Source of the DNA: Lachnospiraceae bacterium UBA3692
GTDB taxonomy: Bacteria; Bacillota; Clostridia; Lachnospirales; Lachnospiraceae
Length of the DNA: 19,882 bases
NCBI GenBank assembly: GCA_002372815.1
Contig: DFIR01000005.1
Coordinates: forward strand, 38,026 to 57,907
Direction of reading: 5' to 3'
Below are positions 1 through 7,708 of this stretch, piece after piece. Made by a program: the position numbers and the translations under genes. The notes beneath the pieces were generated by a model. It ran no database searches, was not told the origin of the DNA, and was given only the letters and a program-made list of their open reading frames with translations. The first letter of the stretch is position 1, and the number at the start of each line of letters is the position of its first letter.

Positions 1-10
1 AATGTATGTT

Positions 11-61
11 TGTTCTGAATTTAGAACAATCGGATCTGTTCAGATCACCGCTTGCGGCGGT
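11..61. other. Cluster of three inverted repeats upstream of the etf operon
   Basis: Three inverted repeats follow one another: TGTTCT/AGAACA (11-16 and 23-28) around GAATTT, GATCTG/CAGATC (33-38 and 41-46) around TT, and ACCGC/GCGGT (47-51 and 57-61). None is followed by a T-run, so they do not look like intrinsic terminators. They lie just upstream of the proposed etfB promoter and could be operator sites or the tail of an upstream transcript. The repeats are seen; the role is a guess. Confidence 0.35.
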
Positions 62-69
62 CCAAAGGT

Positions 70-98
70 TTGACAAGAAACACTATTTTCGGTAAGCT
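70..98 (+). promoter_or_regulatory. Probable sigma-A promoter of etfB-etfA-acd
   Basis: A consensus TTGACA (70-75) is followed after 17 nt by TAAGCT (93-98), a weak -10. The surrounding DNA is AT-rich. The leader to the etfB ATG would be about 60 nt. The -35 is clear; the -10 assignment is uncertain because other AT-rich hexamers lie between 99 and 120. Confidence 0.45.
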
Positions 99-167
99 AT
101 TTATATGTTTTTAGATTATTGAAAACAAAGTAAAAAGAGGTGTTTTCGACAGAAGGGAAGTGTATCT

Positions 168-974
168 ATGAACATTTTGGTATGTGTCAAGCAGGTACCG
201 GACACCACCGAGATCAAGATCGATCCGGTGAAGAACACACTGATCCGTGACGGCGTGCCCAGCATCGTCAATCCTTTTGACGGCTATGCTCTGGAAGCAG
301 CTGCGCGTATCAAGGACAAGAATCCCGACACGAAGATCGTCGTCGTGTCCATGGGACCGCCGCAGGCGCAGGCCGCTCTGAAAGAGTGCCTCTCCATCGC
401 CGCGGACAAGGCGTATCTGGTATCCGGACGTACGTTCGGCGGCAGCGACACGCTGGCGACGAGCTACATCCTGTCCAACGCCGTGAAGAAGATCGAGGAG
501 CTCGAAGGCGCGAAGTTTGACGCGATCTTCTGCGGCAAGCAGGCGATCGACGGCGATACCGCCCAGGTCGGCCCCGAGATCGCCGAGCATCTCGGACTGC
601 CCCAGGTCACCTACGGCCTCGAGGCGGAGCTGGACGGCGACATGCTCAAGGTCAGGAAAGAGATGGAAGACGGCGCCGCCATCATCGGCGTGAAGATGCC
701 CTGCGTGGTCACTTTCACGAAGCCCGCATGGGATCCCCGCTATCCTACCATCAAGAGGAAACTCGCGGCGAACCGCGCGAAGATCCCGGTGCTCGGCGAC
801 GACGCGTTCCCGGAGATCGACGTGACCAGGATCGGCCTCAAGGGCTCGCCCACGCACGTGAAGAAGACCTTCGTCCCGCAGAAGAAGACCGGCGGCATCA
901 AGATCAAAGAAGAGACCAACGAAGACTCCGCGAAGAAGCTGTTCACGCTGCTTAGCGACGCGTCGATCATCTGA
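168..974 (+). CDS. etfB: Electron transfer flavoprotein beta subunit
   Basis: The protein has 268 aa, a normal EtfB length. EtfB pairs with EtfA to form the FAD heterodimer that passes electrons between cytoplasmic dehydrogenases. The N-terminus MNILVCVKQVPDT and the central motif CGKQAIDGDTAQVGP are typical of EtfB; the latter belongs to the nucleotide-binding region and resembles the version in clostridial electron-bifurcating Etfs, where the beta subunit carries FAD rather than AMP. Bifurcation here is inferred from that resemblance. The start is the ATG at 168 behind agaaggg (151-157). etfA follows after 14 nt and an acyl-CoA dehydrogenase after that, so this is the first gene of a three-gene operon. 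No truncation is seen. Confidence 0.95.
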   Translation: MNILVCVKQVPDTTEIKIDPVKNTLIRDGVPSIVNPFDGYALEAAARIKDKNPDTKIVVVSMGPPQAQAALKECLSIAADKAYLVSGRTFGGSDTLATSYILSNAVKKIEELEGAKFDAIFCGKQAIDGDTAQVGPEIAEHLGLPQVTYGLEAELDGDMLKVRKEMEDGAAIIGVKMPCVVTFTKPAWDPRYPTIKRKLAANRAKIPVLGDDAFPEIDVTRIGLKGSPTHVKKTFVPQKKTGGIKIKEETNEDSAKKLFTLLSDASII

Positions 975-988
975 GGGAGGTAAGGAGA

Positions 989-1990
989 ATGGAAGCAAAG
1001 ACTAAAGATTTATGGGTATTTGTAGAGACCACCGAGAACGGTGATCCGAAGAACGTCGGCATTGAGCTCCTGACCCCCGGCAGAGAGCTGGCGGCGAAGC
1101 AGGGCGGCAAGCTGTGCGCGGTCGTCATCGGCTGCGGCGCGGATGCGGCGATCAACGAAGCTGCGCAGCGCGCGGATGTCGTCTATGTGATCGACGGCCC
1201 CGAGTTCAAGACCTACACGACCGATGCGTACGCAAACGCGCTGGTCGCACTTGTCGAGAAATACGGCCCGACCAGCATGCTGATCGGCGCCACCAACAAC
1301 GGCCGTGACCTCGGCCCCAGGGTCTCCTGCAGACTGAAGACCGGTCTGACAGCGGACTGCACCGGGCTGGACATCGACGAGGAGTCCGGCAACGTCGCGT
1401 GGACGCGTCCTGCGTTCGGCGGCAACCTGATGGCGACCATCCTGTGCCCGGACCATCGTCCGCAGATCGGCACGGTCCGTCCCGGCGTCTTCAAGAAGAA
1501 CGAAGGCGGCGAGGCGAAGGCGGAGATCATCCGCGAGGATATCCATGTGGCAGCGGAAGACATCCGCACCCAGGTCCTCGAAGTGATCAAAGAGATGGAT
1601 GCCGAGAACGTCGACCTCGAAGGCGCTGACATCATCGTGTCCGGCGGCCGCGGCGTGGGCGGACCGGAAGGCTTCGCACCCGTCAAGGCACTGGCGGATG
1701 TCCTCGGCGGCGTCGTGGGCTCCTCCCGTGCCGCAGTCGATGCGGGCTGGATCGCACATGCGCACCAGGTCGGCCAGACCGGCAAGACCGTCGCTCCCAA
1801 GCTCTACATCGCCTGCGGTATCTCCGGCGCGATCCAGCATCTTGCCGGCATGAGCGGCAGTGATGTGATCGTCGCGATCAACAAGGATCCCGACGCCCCG
1901 ATCTTTGACGTGGCGACCTACGGCGTCGTGGGCGACCTGTTCGAAGTGCTCCCTGTCCTGACAGAGGAGATCAAGAAGGCACGCGCATAA
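989..1990 (+). CDS. etfA: Electron transfer flavoprotein alpha subunit
   Basis: The protein has 333 aa. EtfA holds the electron-transferring FAD in its C-terminal domain. That domain is recognisable from about residue 210: the glycine-rich stretch SGGRGVGGPEGF, then CGISGAIQHLAGMSGSD, and the closing GVVGDLFEVLPVLTEEI typical of the family. The N-terminal half is the usual alpha/beta domain. The ATG at 989 follows GGGAGG (975-980) at 8 nt spacing; etfB ends at 974, so the two are surely co-transcribed. There is no N-terminal ferredoxin extension, unlike some clostridial EtfA proteins. With EtfB and the downstream dehydrogenase it probably forms an Etf/acyl-CoA dehydrogenase complex. Confidence 0.95.
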   Translation: MEAKTKDLWVFVETTENGDPKNVGIELLTPGRELAAKQGGKLCAVVIGCGADAAINEAAQRADVVYVIDGPEFKTYTTDAYANALVALVEKYGPTSMLIGATNNGRDLGPRVSCRLKTGLTADCTGLDIDEESGNVAWTRPAFGGNLMATILCPDHRPQIGTVRPGVFKKNEGGEAKAEIIREDIHVAAEDIRTQVLEVIKEMDAENVDLEGADIIVSGGRGVGGPEGFAPVKALADVLGGVVGSSRAAVDAGWIAHAHQVGQTGKTVAPKLYIACGISGAIQHLAGMSGSDVIVAINKDPDAPIFDVATYGVVGDLFEVLPVLTEEIKKARA

Positions 1991-2008
1991 TCACCGGCAG
2001 AGAAGGAC

Positions 2009-2075
2009 GGCGTGCCGGCACATCGGATGTGTGTCGGCGCGCCTTTGCCGCATAAGCAGCAGCGATGTGCGGCAA
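2009..2075 (+). other. Two stem-loops in the etfA-acd spacer
   Basis: The first hairpin (2009-2043) pairs CACAT (2019-2023) with ATGTG (2027-2031) over CGG and extends outward through GC-rich pairs. The second pairs TTGCCGCA (2045-2052) with TGCGGCAA (2068-2075), loop 15 nt, ending 6 nt before the AAAGGAGG Shine-Dalgarno of the next gene. Neither has a U-run. They may stabilise or help process the mRNA, or set the ratio of the dehydrogenase to Etf. The function is inference. Confidence 0.5.
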
Positions 2076-2093
2076 TACAAAAAGGAGGAATAT

Positions 2094-3236
<1,143 letters not shown>

Positions 3237-3271
3237 TTCACCCTGCCGCATAGATCTCTGTAAAGAATTGA

Positions 3272-3307
3272 ACTGCCGCATCGGAGTTTTCCGGTGCGGC
3301 AGTTTTT
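3272..3307 (+). terminator. Intrinsic terminator of etfB-etfA-acd
   Basis: ACTGCCGCATCGGA (3272-3285) pairs with TCCGGTGCGGCAGT (3290-3303, one G-T wobble) over loop GTTT and runs into TTTTT (3303-3307). It is a strong canonical rho-independent terminator 36 nt after the dehydrogenase stop. Confidence 0.93.
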
Positions 3308-3340
3308 ATGTGCAGTGATGACCATCTCCGCGATGTTCAA

Positions 3341-3842
3341 GTATTTGCATACATGCCTGCAAAGTATACAGGGTACACATGCGCCGGACGAATCAGCAGA
3401 ATATACATAGATCCCAGAAAGGCCCCTGCCAGCCAATGTCCCAACTCGGACGCCGCTCTGATGACCGGCGTCCTCAGACAGTAGGACAACGGAGACGCTG
3501 TGCGGACACAGCGCCTCCGAACTGTCAGGGGCCTTCCTGCGATCAGGTATATTCGGGTGCTTCTTCTTTAAGGCTTATGTGTACCCTGTATATCTGCAGG
3601 CTGAAGTGAAATACTGTGGCCGCGGGAGAATCGTTCCCTGCACCTGTACACGCGCATGAACAGGCTCCCTGTGTCCGTGAGAGACACTTTGAGCGAGCGG
3701 CCTGACCCACCTGACCTGCCCGGCAGGTGTGCCGCGCAGGTCTAAGTGGATCTCCGCGAAGCGATCGTGACTCTCACGGATACAGGGAGGGCTGTTCGTT
3801 TGATATATGCACCGGATTTACGTGGAGAACCGTCCCCCTGCG
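3341..3842 (+). repeat. Structured intergenic repeat, copy 1
   Basis: This fills most of the gene-free stretch 3308-3931. Hairpin A (3355-3601, about 247 nt) has arms GCCTGC/GCAGGC at the base, GGGTACACAT/ATGTGTACCC further in, GAATATAC/GTATATTC and AAGGCCCCTG/CAGGGGCCTT. At its tip are two perfect hairpins, GGACGCCG/CGGCGTCC (3448-3455, 3466-3473) and CGCTGTG/CACAGCG (3496-3502, 3507-3513, loop CGGA). Hairpin B pairs 3658-3683 with 3771-3797. A minus-strand GAGAACCGTCCCC motif (3824-3836) closes the right side. The core 3366-3600 matches copy 2 (14131-14367) with five substitutions by my count. No transposase is present; it resembles a MITE-like or RNA-forming repeat. Confidence 0.85.
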
Positions 3843-3851
3843 TATTTTTTA

Positions 3852-3860
3852 TGTTAAAAT
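3852..3860 (+). promoter_or_regulatory. Possible extended -10 promoter for the hydrolase operon
   Basis: TG-T-TAAAAT (3852-3860) fits the TGnTATAAT extended -10 form. It lies just past the right end of the repeat and after a T-run (3845-3850), about 65 nt before the gene start at 3933. No good -35 is seen at 16-18 nt upstream, as expected for extended -10 promoters. Confidence 0.4.
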
Positions 3861-3932
3861 GACAGAGGAATGTGACATTTACCCGGATTGTCTTTCGTAT
3901 GAACTGCGGAGGTATTACAGAGAGGTACGGAG

Positions 3933-5240
3933 ATGGGAGATCTGTTTGCATATCTGGATTGGAGAGGAGACCTGACGCTGGAGGCGGATCCGTTCAATGA
4001 GGTGGACAACCTGCTGCTGTCGGAGCTATCGTATACGGATTTTGAAGGGGTCTTTGATGAAGACCGGGAGTATTCGCTCAGGGAGACGGTGGAGCGGTAT
4101 TTTGCGATCCATACGGAGGAAGAGGTGCAGGCGCGGACGTCTTTCATCGGGCATGCGCCGCTGCTTCTGAAGCCGATGGCGCAGTCGGAGCGCTTCCGGA
4201 ACCTGACGGTGTCCTCCTACGTCAATGTGGTGGACGAGGAGCGGGAGGAGCAGTTCGCGGCGATGATCTTCCGGATCCGGGAAGGGGAGAGACCGCCGCT
4301 GATCTATGTGGCTTACCGGGGTACGGACGACAACCTGGTGGGCTGGAAAGAGGATTTCAACTTCAGTTTCCTGCGTGAGACGCCGTCCCAGAAGCGGGCT
4401 GTGGAGTACCTGGAAGAGCATTTTGCGGGGAAGCAGGAGCAGATCTATGTGGGAGGACATTCGAAGGGCGGCAACCTGGCCATTTACGCCTCGTCTTTCT
4501 GCAGCCATGAGATCCGGGAGAGGATCCTGCGGGTCTACTCGAATGACGGCCCGGGCTTCCGCGAGGAGGTCGTGGAGTCGGAGGGGTACCGGGAGATCCT
4601 GCCGAAAGTCAGCAGCTTTGTGCCGGAGATGGGCGTGATCGGAATGCTGCTGAACAACTCGCTGTCGCATGAAGTGATCCGGAGCAGCCAGACCGGCATC
4701 ATGCAGCACGACGCGCTCTCGTGGCAGATCCTCGGGAATAAGTTCGTCCGGGTGGAGGAGCGGTCGGAAGCCAGCCAGTTCCTGGACAGCACGGTGCGCG
4801 TATGGCTCAGCGGATTGAACGACGAGGAACGGGAGCAGTTTGTGGATCTGCTGTTCTCGCTGTTCGGCGCGTCCGGAGAGAAGACGCTCGAGGGCCTGCA
4901 GAAGAGCGGGCTGCGGTCCGCGAACGATATCGTGAAGGCCATGCGCTCGCTGCCGGCGGATGAGCGGAAGAAGTTCAACGGGATCCTGTGGAAACTGGTG
5001 GACAGCGGCAGACAGACACTGTTCGGCGGCCTGAAGGCGGATCTGGAGATGCGGATCGGCGTACTGGGCAGAGAGCAGGCGGCGGCGGAGATCGGCGCAC
5101 AGGAGACCGGCACCCAGGAGACCAGTGCACAGGAAACCGGCACACAGGAGGCCGGCGCACAGGAGACCGGAGCACAGGAGGCCACTGCACAGGAGACCGG
5201 TACACAGGAGGCCGAAGCACAGGAGGCAGGCCATGTATGA
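3933..5240 (+). CDS. DUF2974 (Mbeg1-like) alpha/beta-hydrolase with repeat tail
   Basis: The protein has 435 aa. The nucleophile elbow GGHSKGGN places Ser177; Asp205 in NDGPGF and His259 in MQHDALSW are plausible triad partners. The order VAYRGTDDNLVGWKEDFN, then GHSKGG, then NDGPG is typical of DUF2974/Mbeg1-like proteins, a lipase-like family of poorly known substrate. There is no signal peptide or membrane segment, so it is probably cytoplasmic. Residues about 300-385 form a helical C-terminal region. The last 45 residues before the end are nine units of the type GAQET/GTQEA, low-complexity and acidic. The start at 3933 follows gagagg (3920-3925). The next gene starts 8 nt before this stop, which suggests translational coupling and a joint function. 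Confidence 0.85.
   Translation: MGDLFAYLDWRGDLTLEADPFNEVDNLLLSELSYTDFEGVFDEDREYSLRETVERYFAIHTEEEVQARTSFIGHAPLLLKPMAQSERFRNLTVSSYVNVVDEEREEQFAAMIFRIREGERPPLIYVAYRGTDDNLVGWKEDFNFSFLRETPSQKRAVEYLEEHFAGKQEQIYVGGHSKGGNLAIYASSFCSHEIRERILRVYSNDGPGFREEVVESEGYREILPKVSSFVPEMGVIGMLLNNSLSHEVIRSSQTGIMQHDALSWQILGNKFVRVEERSEASQFLDSTVRVWLSGLNDEEREQFVDLLFSLFGASGEKTLEGLQKSGLRSANDIVKAMRSLPADERKKFNGILWKLVDSGRQTLFGGLKADLEMRIGVLGREQAAAEIGAQETGTQETSAQETGTQEAGAQETGAQEATAQETGTQEAEAQEAGHV
5094..5228 (+). repeat. Nine tandem 15-nt coding repeats
   Basis: There are nine in-frame units of 15 nt of the form GGCRCACAGGAGRCC with point variants, encoding [G/S/T/E][A/T]QE[T/A]. Every unit carries an AGGAG-like or AGGAA-like core, and the last unit's AGGAGG (5221-5226) is the Shine-Dalgarno of the next gene. 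Tandem repeats of this kind can change number by slippage; multiples of 15 would keep the frame. Confidence 0.9.
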
Positions 5241-6024
5241 CGCTTACATGGGAGAAGTGGCGCGGATCGTGCCGAGACGCGCGAAGAATCTGAAGAGATC
5301 GCTGCAGACGATGCTGCGCTCTCTGGAGGAGACCCGCGGACGCCTGCAGGAGCATGCGCAGGCGCTGTCCCAGCGGGGAGAGCGGGAGGATGCCGCATAC
5401 GCGAGAAAACTCCTGCGTCGGCTCACAAAGGATATCGAACGTCTGGAGGAGGAGCTGCGCGCGCTGGACGCGGAGGACCGCGCCAGGCAGGAGGCTCTTG
5501 CGGAGCAGCCGGACAGCGTGGACTATTCCAAATACCGCGTGGACAGCTCCGTGGCGCACACGATCGAGGAGGACCTGTCGAATCTGCGGCCGGTATCCTA
5601 TGGTTTTCTCGGAGAGAGGAATGAAGCGGGGACCTGGAAGCAGATCCTGATCGAGGTCTGCGGGCTGCTGAACCGGCAGGATCCGATCCTCTTCTCGAGC
5701 CTGGACGGGGATCCGGACCTGATGGGGAAGCGGCGCCCGAAACTGAGCGCCGACCCGGCGCGCCTGGTCGATCCGGCGCGGATCCCGGACGCCAGGATGT
5801 ATGTGGAGACGCACCTCAATATGCGCCAGTACTGCGGGATCCTGCGGACACTGCTCGGGAAGTTCGGGATCCCTTCGTCGGAGCTCTGCTTCTACGTGGA
5901 GAGGGACTACACGCCGCTCCGGGCGGAGAGAAAAGCGAAGAAGAGCTCTGCGGAACCCCCGAGCGGGCAGAACCGCGGCGGGGAAGAGATCGAGGGGCAG
6001 CTGCGCCTTTCTTTTGAAGAGTGA
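5233..6024 (+). CDS. Unrecognised protein with N-terminal coiled coil
   Basis: The protein has 263 aa; I do not recognise it. Residues about 10-90 are rich in Arg, Glu, Leu and Ala with heptad-like spacing, consistent with a coiled coil. Residues about 95-225 look like a separate globular domain (PVSYGFLGERNEAGTWKQIL, then CGLLNRQDPILFSSL, then MYVETHLNMRQYCGILRTLL and FGIPSSELCFYVERDYTPL). The tail is charged. The start at 5233 is chosen because AGGAGG (5221-5226) lies 6 nt upstream; an open frame continues back to 5125 but reads only His-Arg-Pro shadow of the upstream repeats. It overlaps the hydrolase stop by 8 nt, and MscS follows 14 nt later. A role with the hydrolase is inference from coupling. 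Confidence 0.8.
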   Translation: MYDAYMGEVARIVPRRAKNLKRSLQTMLRSLEETRGRLQEHAQALSQRGEREDAAYARKLLRRLTKDIERLEEELRALDAEDRARQEALAEQPDSVDYSKYRVDSSVAHTIEEDLSNLRPVSYGFLGERNEAGTWKQILIEVCGLLNRQDPILFSSLDGDPDLMGKRRPKLSADPARLVDPARIPDARMYVETHLNMRQYCGILRTLLGKFGIPSSELCFYVERDYTPLRAERKAKKSSAEPPSGQNRGGEEIEGQLRLSFEE

Positions 6025-6038
6025 CAGGAGTTTGAAAA

Positions 6039-6890
6039 ATGACGCTTGAGAAGACGATCGACATGCTCGGACCGCTGGCGGTCACGCTTGTCAAAAATGT
6101 GCTGATCTCCCTGCTGATCTGGTTCGTAGGCAAGAAGCTGATCACGTTTGCCCTCAAACTTCTTGACAGGATCACGGAGCGCAGCCACATGGATCTGGGG
6201 ATCGCCAGGTTCCTGCATTCGGCGGTATATTTTATCCTGTACGCGGTGCTGGCGTTCCTGATCGTGTCCCAGCTGGGGATCAATACGTCCTCCGTGCTGA
6301 CGGTGATCAGCGCCGGCGTCGTGGCGATCGGCATGTCCCTGCAGGGGAGCCTGTCCAACGTGGCCGGCGGGATCCTGCTGCTCCTGATGCGGCCATTCAA
6401 GGTGGGGGACTACATCATCACGGACTACGGCAGCGGAACGGTCCGGATGATCGGCATCGTCTATACGACACTGGTGACCATCGACAATCTGGTGATCACG
6501 GTCCCGAACGGCACACTGGCCAATACCACGGTGACAGACGTCGCCATCAATGACGAGAGGAAACTGGTATTCAATTTCGGGATCGCCTACGACGCGGACC
6601 TGACGAAGGCCAAGGAGATCATCCGGGAGGTCCTGCTGGCCCAGCCCGGCGTGGTGCGCCGGGAGGAGATGAAGGTCTTCGTCAATGCCTGGAAGGACAG
6701 CTCCATAGAGCTCGGTGCCTGGCTCTGGATCGACCGGAACTACTACTTCGACGTCACCTGGGCGGTCAATGAGCAGGTCAAGCTCCGCTTCGACGCCGAG
6801 GGGATCCAGATCCCTTACCCGCAGATCGACGTCCACCTGGACAGGGATACGCAGAGGCATTCAATACTGTCTGATATCGCCGGGAAGTGA
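6039..6890 (+). CDS. Small-conductance mechanosensitive channel, MscS family
   Basis: The protein has 283 aa, close to E. coli MscS. MscS channels open under membrane tension and release solutes on hypo-osmotic shock. Hydrophobic segments lie near residues 8-30, 55-80 and 83-115; the third contains VVAIGMSLQGSLSNVAGGILLL-type spacing of Gly and Ala, the pore-lining TM3 pattern, followed by RPFKVGDYI at the start of the beta domain. The C-terminal alpha/beta cytoplasmic domain is intact (VTVPNGTLANTTVTD; then QIPYPQIDVHL at the end). The start at 6039 follows aggag (6026-6030). It is close-packed between the coiled-coil gene and the Nudix gene, so it is in the same operon. Confidence 0.93.
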   Translation: MTLEKTIDMLGPLAVTLVKNVLISLLIWFVGKKLITFALKLLDRITERSHMDLGIARFLHSAVYFILYAVLAFLIVSQLGINTSSVLTVISAGVVAIGMSLQGSLSNVAGGILLLLMRPFKVGDYIITDYGSGTVRMIGIVYTTLVTIDNLVITVPNGTLANTTVTDVAINDERKLVFNFGIAYDADLTKAKEIIREVLLAQPGVVRREEMKVFVNAWKDSSIELGAWLWIDRNYYFDVTWAVNEQVKLRFDAEGIQIPYPQIDVHLDRDTQRHSILSDIAGK

Positions 6891-6898
6891 GGAAGAGC

Positions 6899-7597
6899 AT
6901 GCGTTTTGTACAGGATATCGAGCGTTTCAGAGGTACGAAGGAGAAGGACGCGAAGGGGCTGACCCTGGAGGCCTTTCTGGACGCCTATGACGGGAGCAAA
7001 TATAAGACTCCGGCCAACACGGTGGATATGCTGATCTTCCGCACGGAGGAGAAGGAGGCCGGTGTGCCCGGAGCACTCCGTCTGCTCATGATCCGGCGGG
7101 GCAATCATCCCAGCATCGGCGCGCTGGCGCTGCCGGGAGGATTCGTCGAGATGAAGGAGAATCTGGAAACGGCCGCGGCCAGGGAACTGGAGGAGGAGAC
7201 AGGCCTGCAGGGCCTGCCTCTGCTCCAGCTCGGCACCTGGGGGGACTGGGACCGGGATCCGAGGTGGCGGGTCATCACGACGGCCTATATGACGCTGGTC
7301 GGCGAGGACCTGCCCGTACAGGCCGGAGATGACGCGGCGGACGCCTTCTGGGTGACGCCGGAGCTGACGGAAGAAGGCTCCGGCGAGCAGCTGCGGATCC
7401 TGTCGGAGAGCGGAGAAGTTCTCGGCGCCGCCGGCATCCGCTGCGAGGAGAGGAGAGCGGGGCTCCTGACGGAGAGACGCTATTCGCTCGTGCGCAATGA
7501 CGGCATCGCCGCCGATCACGCCCTGATCATCGCCGAGGGGATCCGGAGGCTGCGCGTTCTCTGCGGGGACCCGGGATATGGACGTCCTGAACGTTGA
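6899..7597 (+). CDS. Nudix hydrolase
   Basis: The protein has 232 aa. The Nudix box is complete: Gly81, Glu87 five residues later, then Arg95-Glu96 and Glu99-Glu100 followed by T-G, matching GX5EX7REUXEEXGU. It would hydrolyse a nucleoside diphosphate linked to another moiety, using Mg2+; ADP-ribose or a related compound is the usual guess for this size but is not shown. The N-terminal 50 residues precede the fold (TVDMLIFRTEEKE is the first strand). The ATG at 6899 has gagg (6889-6892) at 6 nt; an alternative GTG at 6887 overlaps the mscS stop but lacks a good Shine-Dalgarno. The stop codon lies inside the next promoter's -35. No DNA-binding domain is seen. Confidence 0.88.
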   Translation: MRFVQDIERFRGTKEKDAKGLTLEAFLDAYDGSKYKTPANTVDMLIFRTEEKEAGVPGALRLLMIRRGNHPSIGALALPGGFVEMKENLETAAARELEEETGLQGLPLLQLGTWGDWDRDPRWRVITTAYMTLVGEDLPVQAGDDAADAFWVTPELTEEGSGEQLRILSESGEVLGAAGIRCEERRAGLLTERRYSLVRNDGIAADHALIIAEGIRRLRVLCGDPGYGRPER

Positions 7598-7623
7598 CAA
7601 TTGACAGACAGCTTTTTTATAAT
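7594..7623 (+). promoter_or_regulatory. Sigma-A promoter of the ABC exporter operon
   Basis: TTGACA (7594-7599), an 18-nt spacer and a perfect TATAAT (7618-7623). The Nudix TGA stop (7595-7597) is embedded in the -35. A second TTGACA at 7601-7606 is too close to the -10 to serve with it. The expected start of transcription, near 7630, lies within the following terminator hairpin. Confidence 0.85.
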
Positions 7624-7626
7624 GTG

Positions 7627-7656
7627 GAACAGACACTTCGCGTGTCTGTTCTTTTT
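7627..7656 (+). terminator. Intrinsic terminator overlapping the promoter start site
   Basis: GAACAGACAC (7627-7636) pairs perfectly with GTGTCTGTTC (7642-7651) over loop TTCGC, followed by TTTTT (7652-7656). It would end read-through from the hydrolase-Nudix operon. A transcript starting near 7630 would still contain most of the hairpin at its very 5' end. Confidence 0.85.
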
Positions 7657-7708
7657 ATTGTGTAAGAAAGGCGGTCTGCCTGAAGTTTTATCTGCAAGAG
7701 GTTTGGGA

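Noticed and set aside
3379..3609. A shared small protein in both repeat copies (76 codons here, 127 codons from 14146)
   Set aside because: Both begin with the same ATG and read alike only because the DNA is nearly identical. There is no Shine-Dalgarno, the composition is Arg/Gln-rich without a fold, and the frames diverge after the core. The pairing of the arms explains the conservation better.
5094..5228. CRISPR-like array
   Set aside because: The units are 15 nt, contiguous, in frame and within a gene; there are no spacers and no cas genes.
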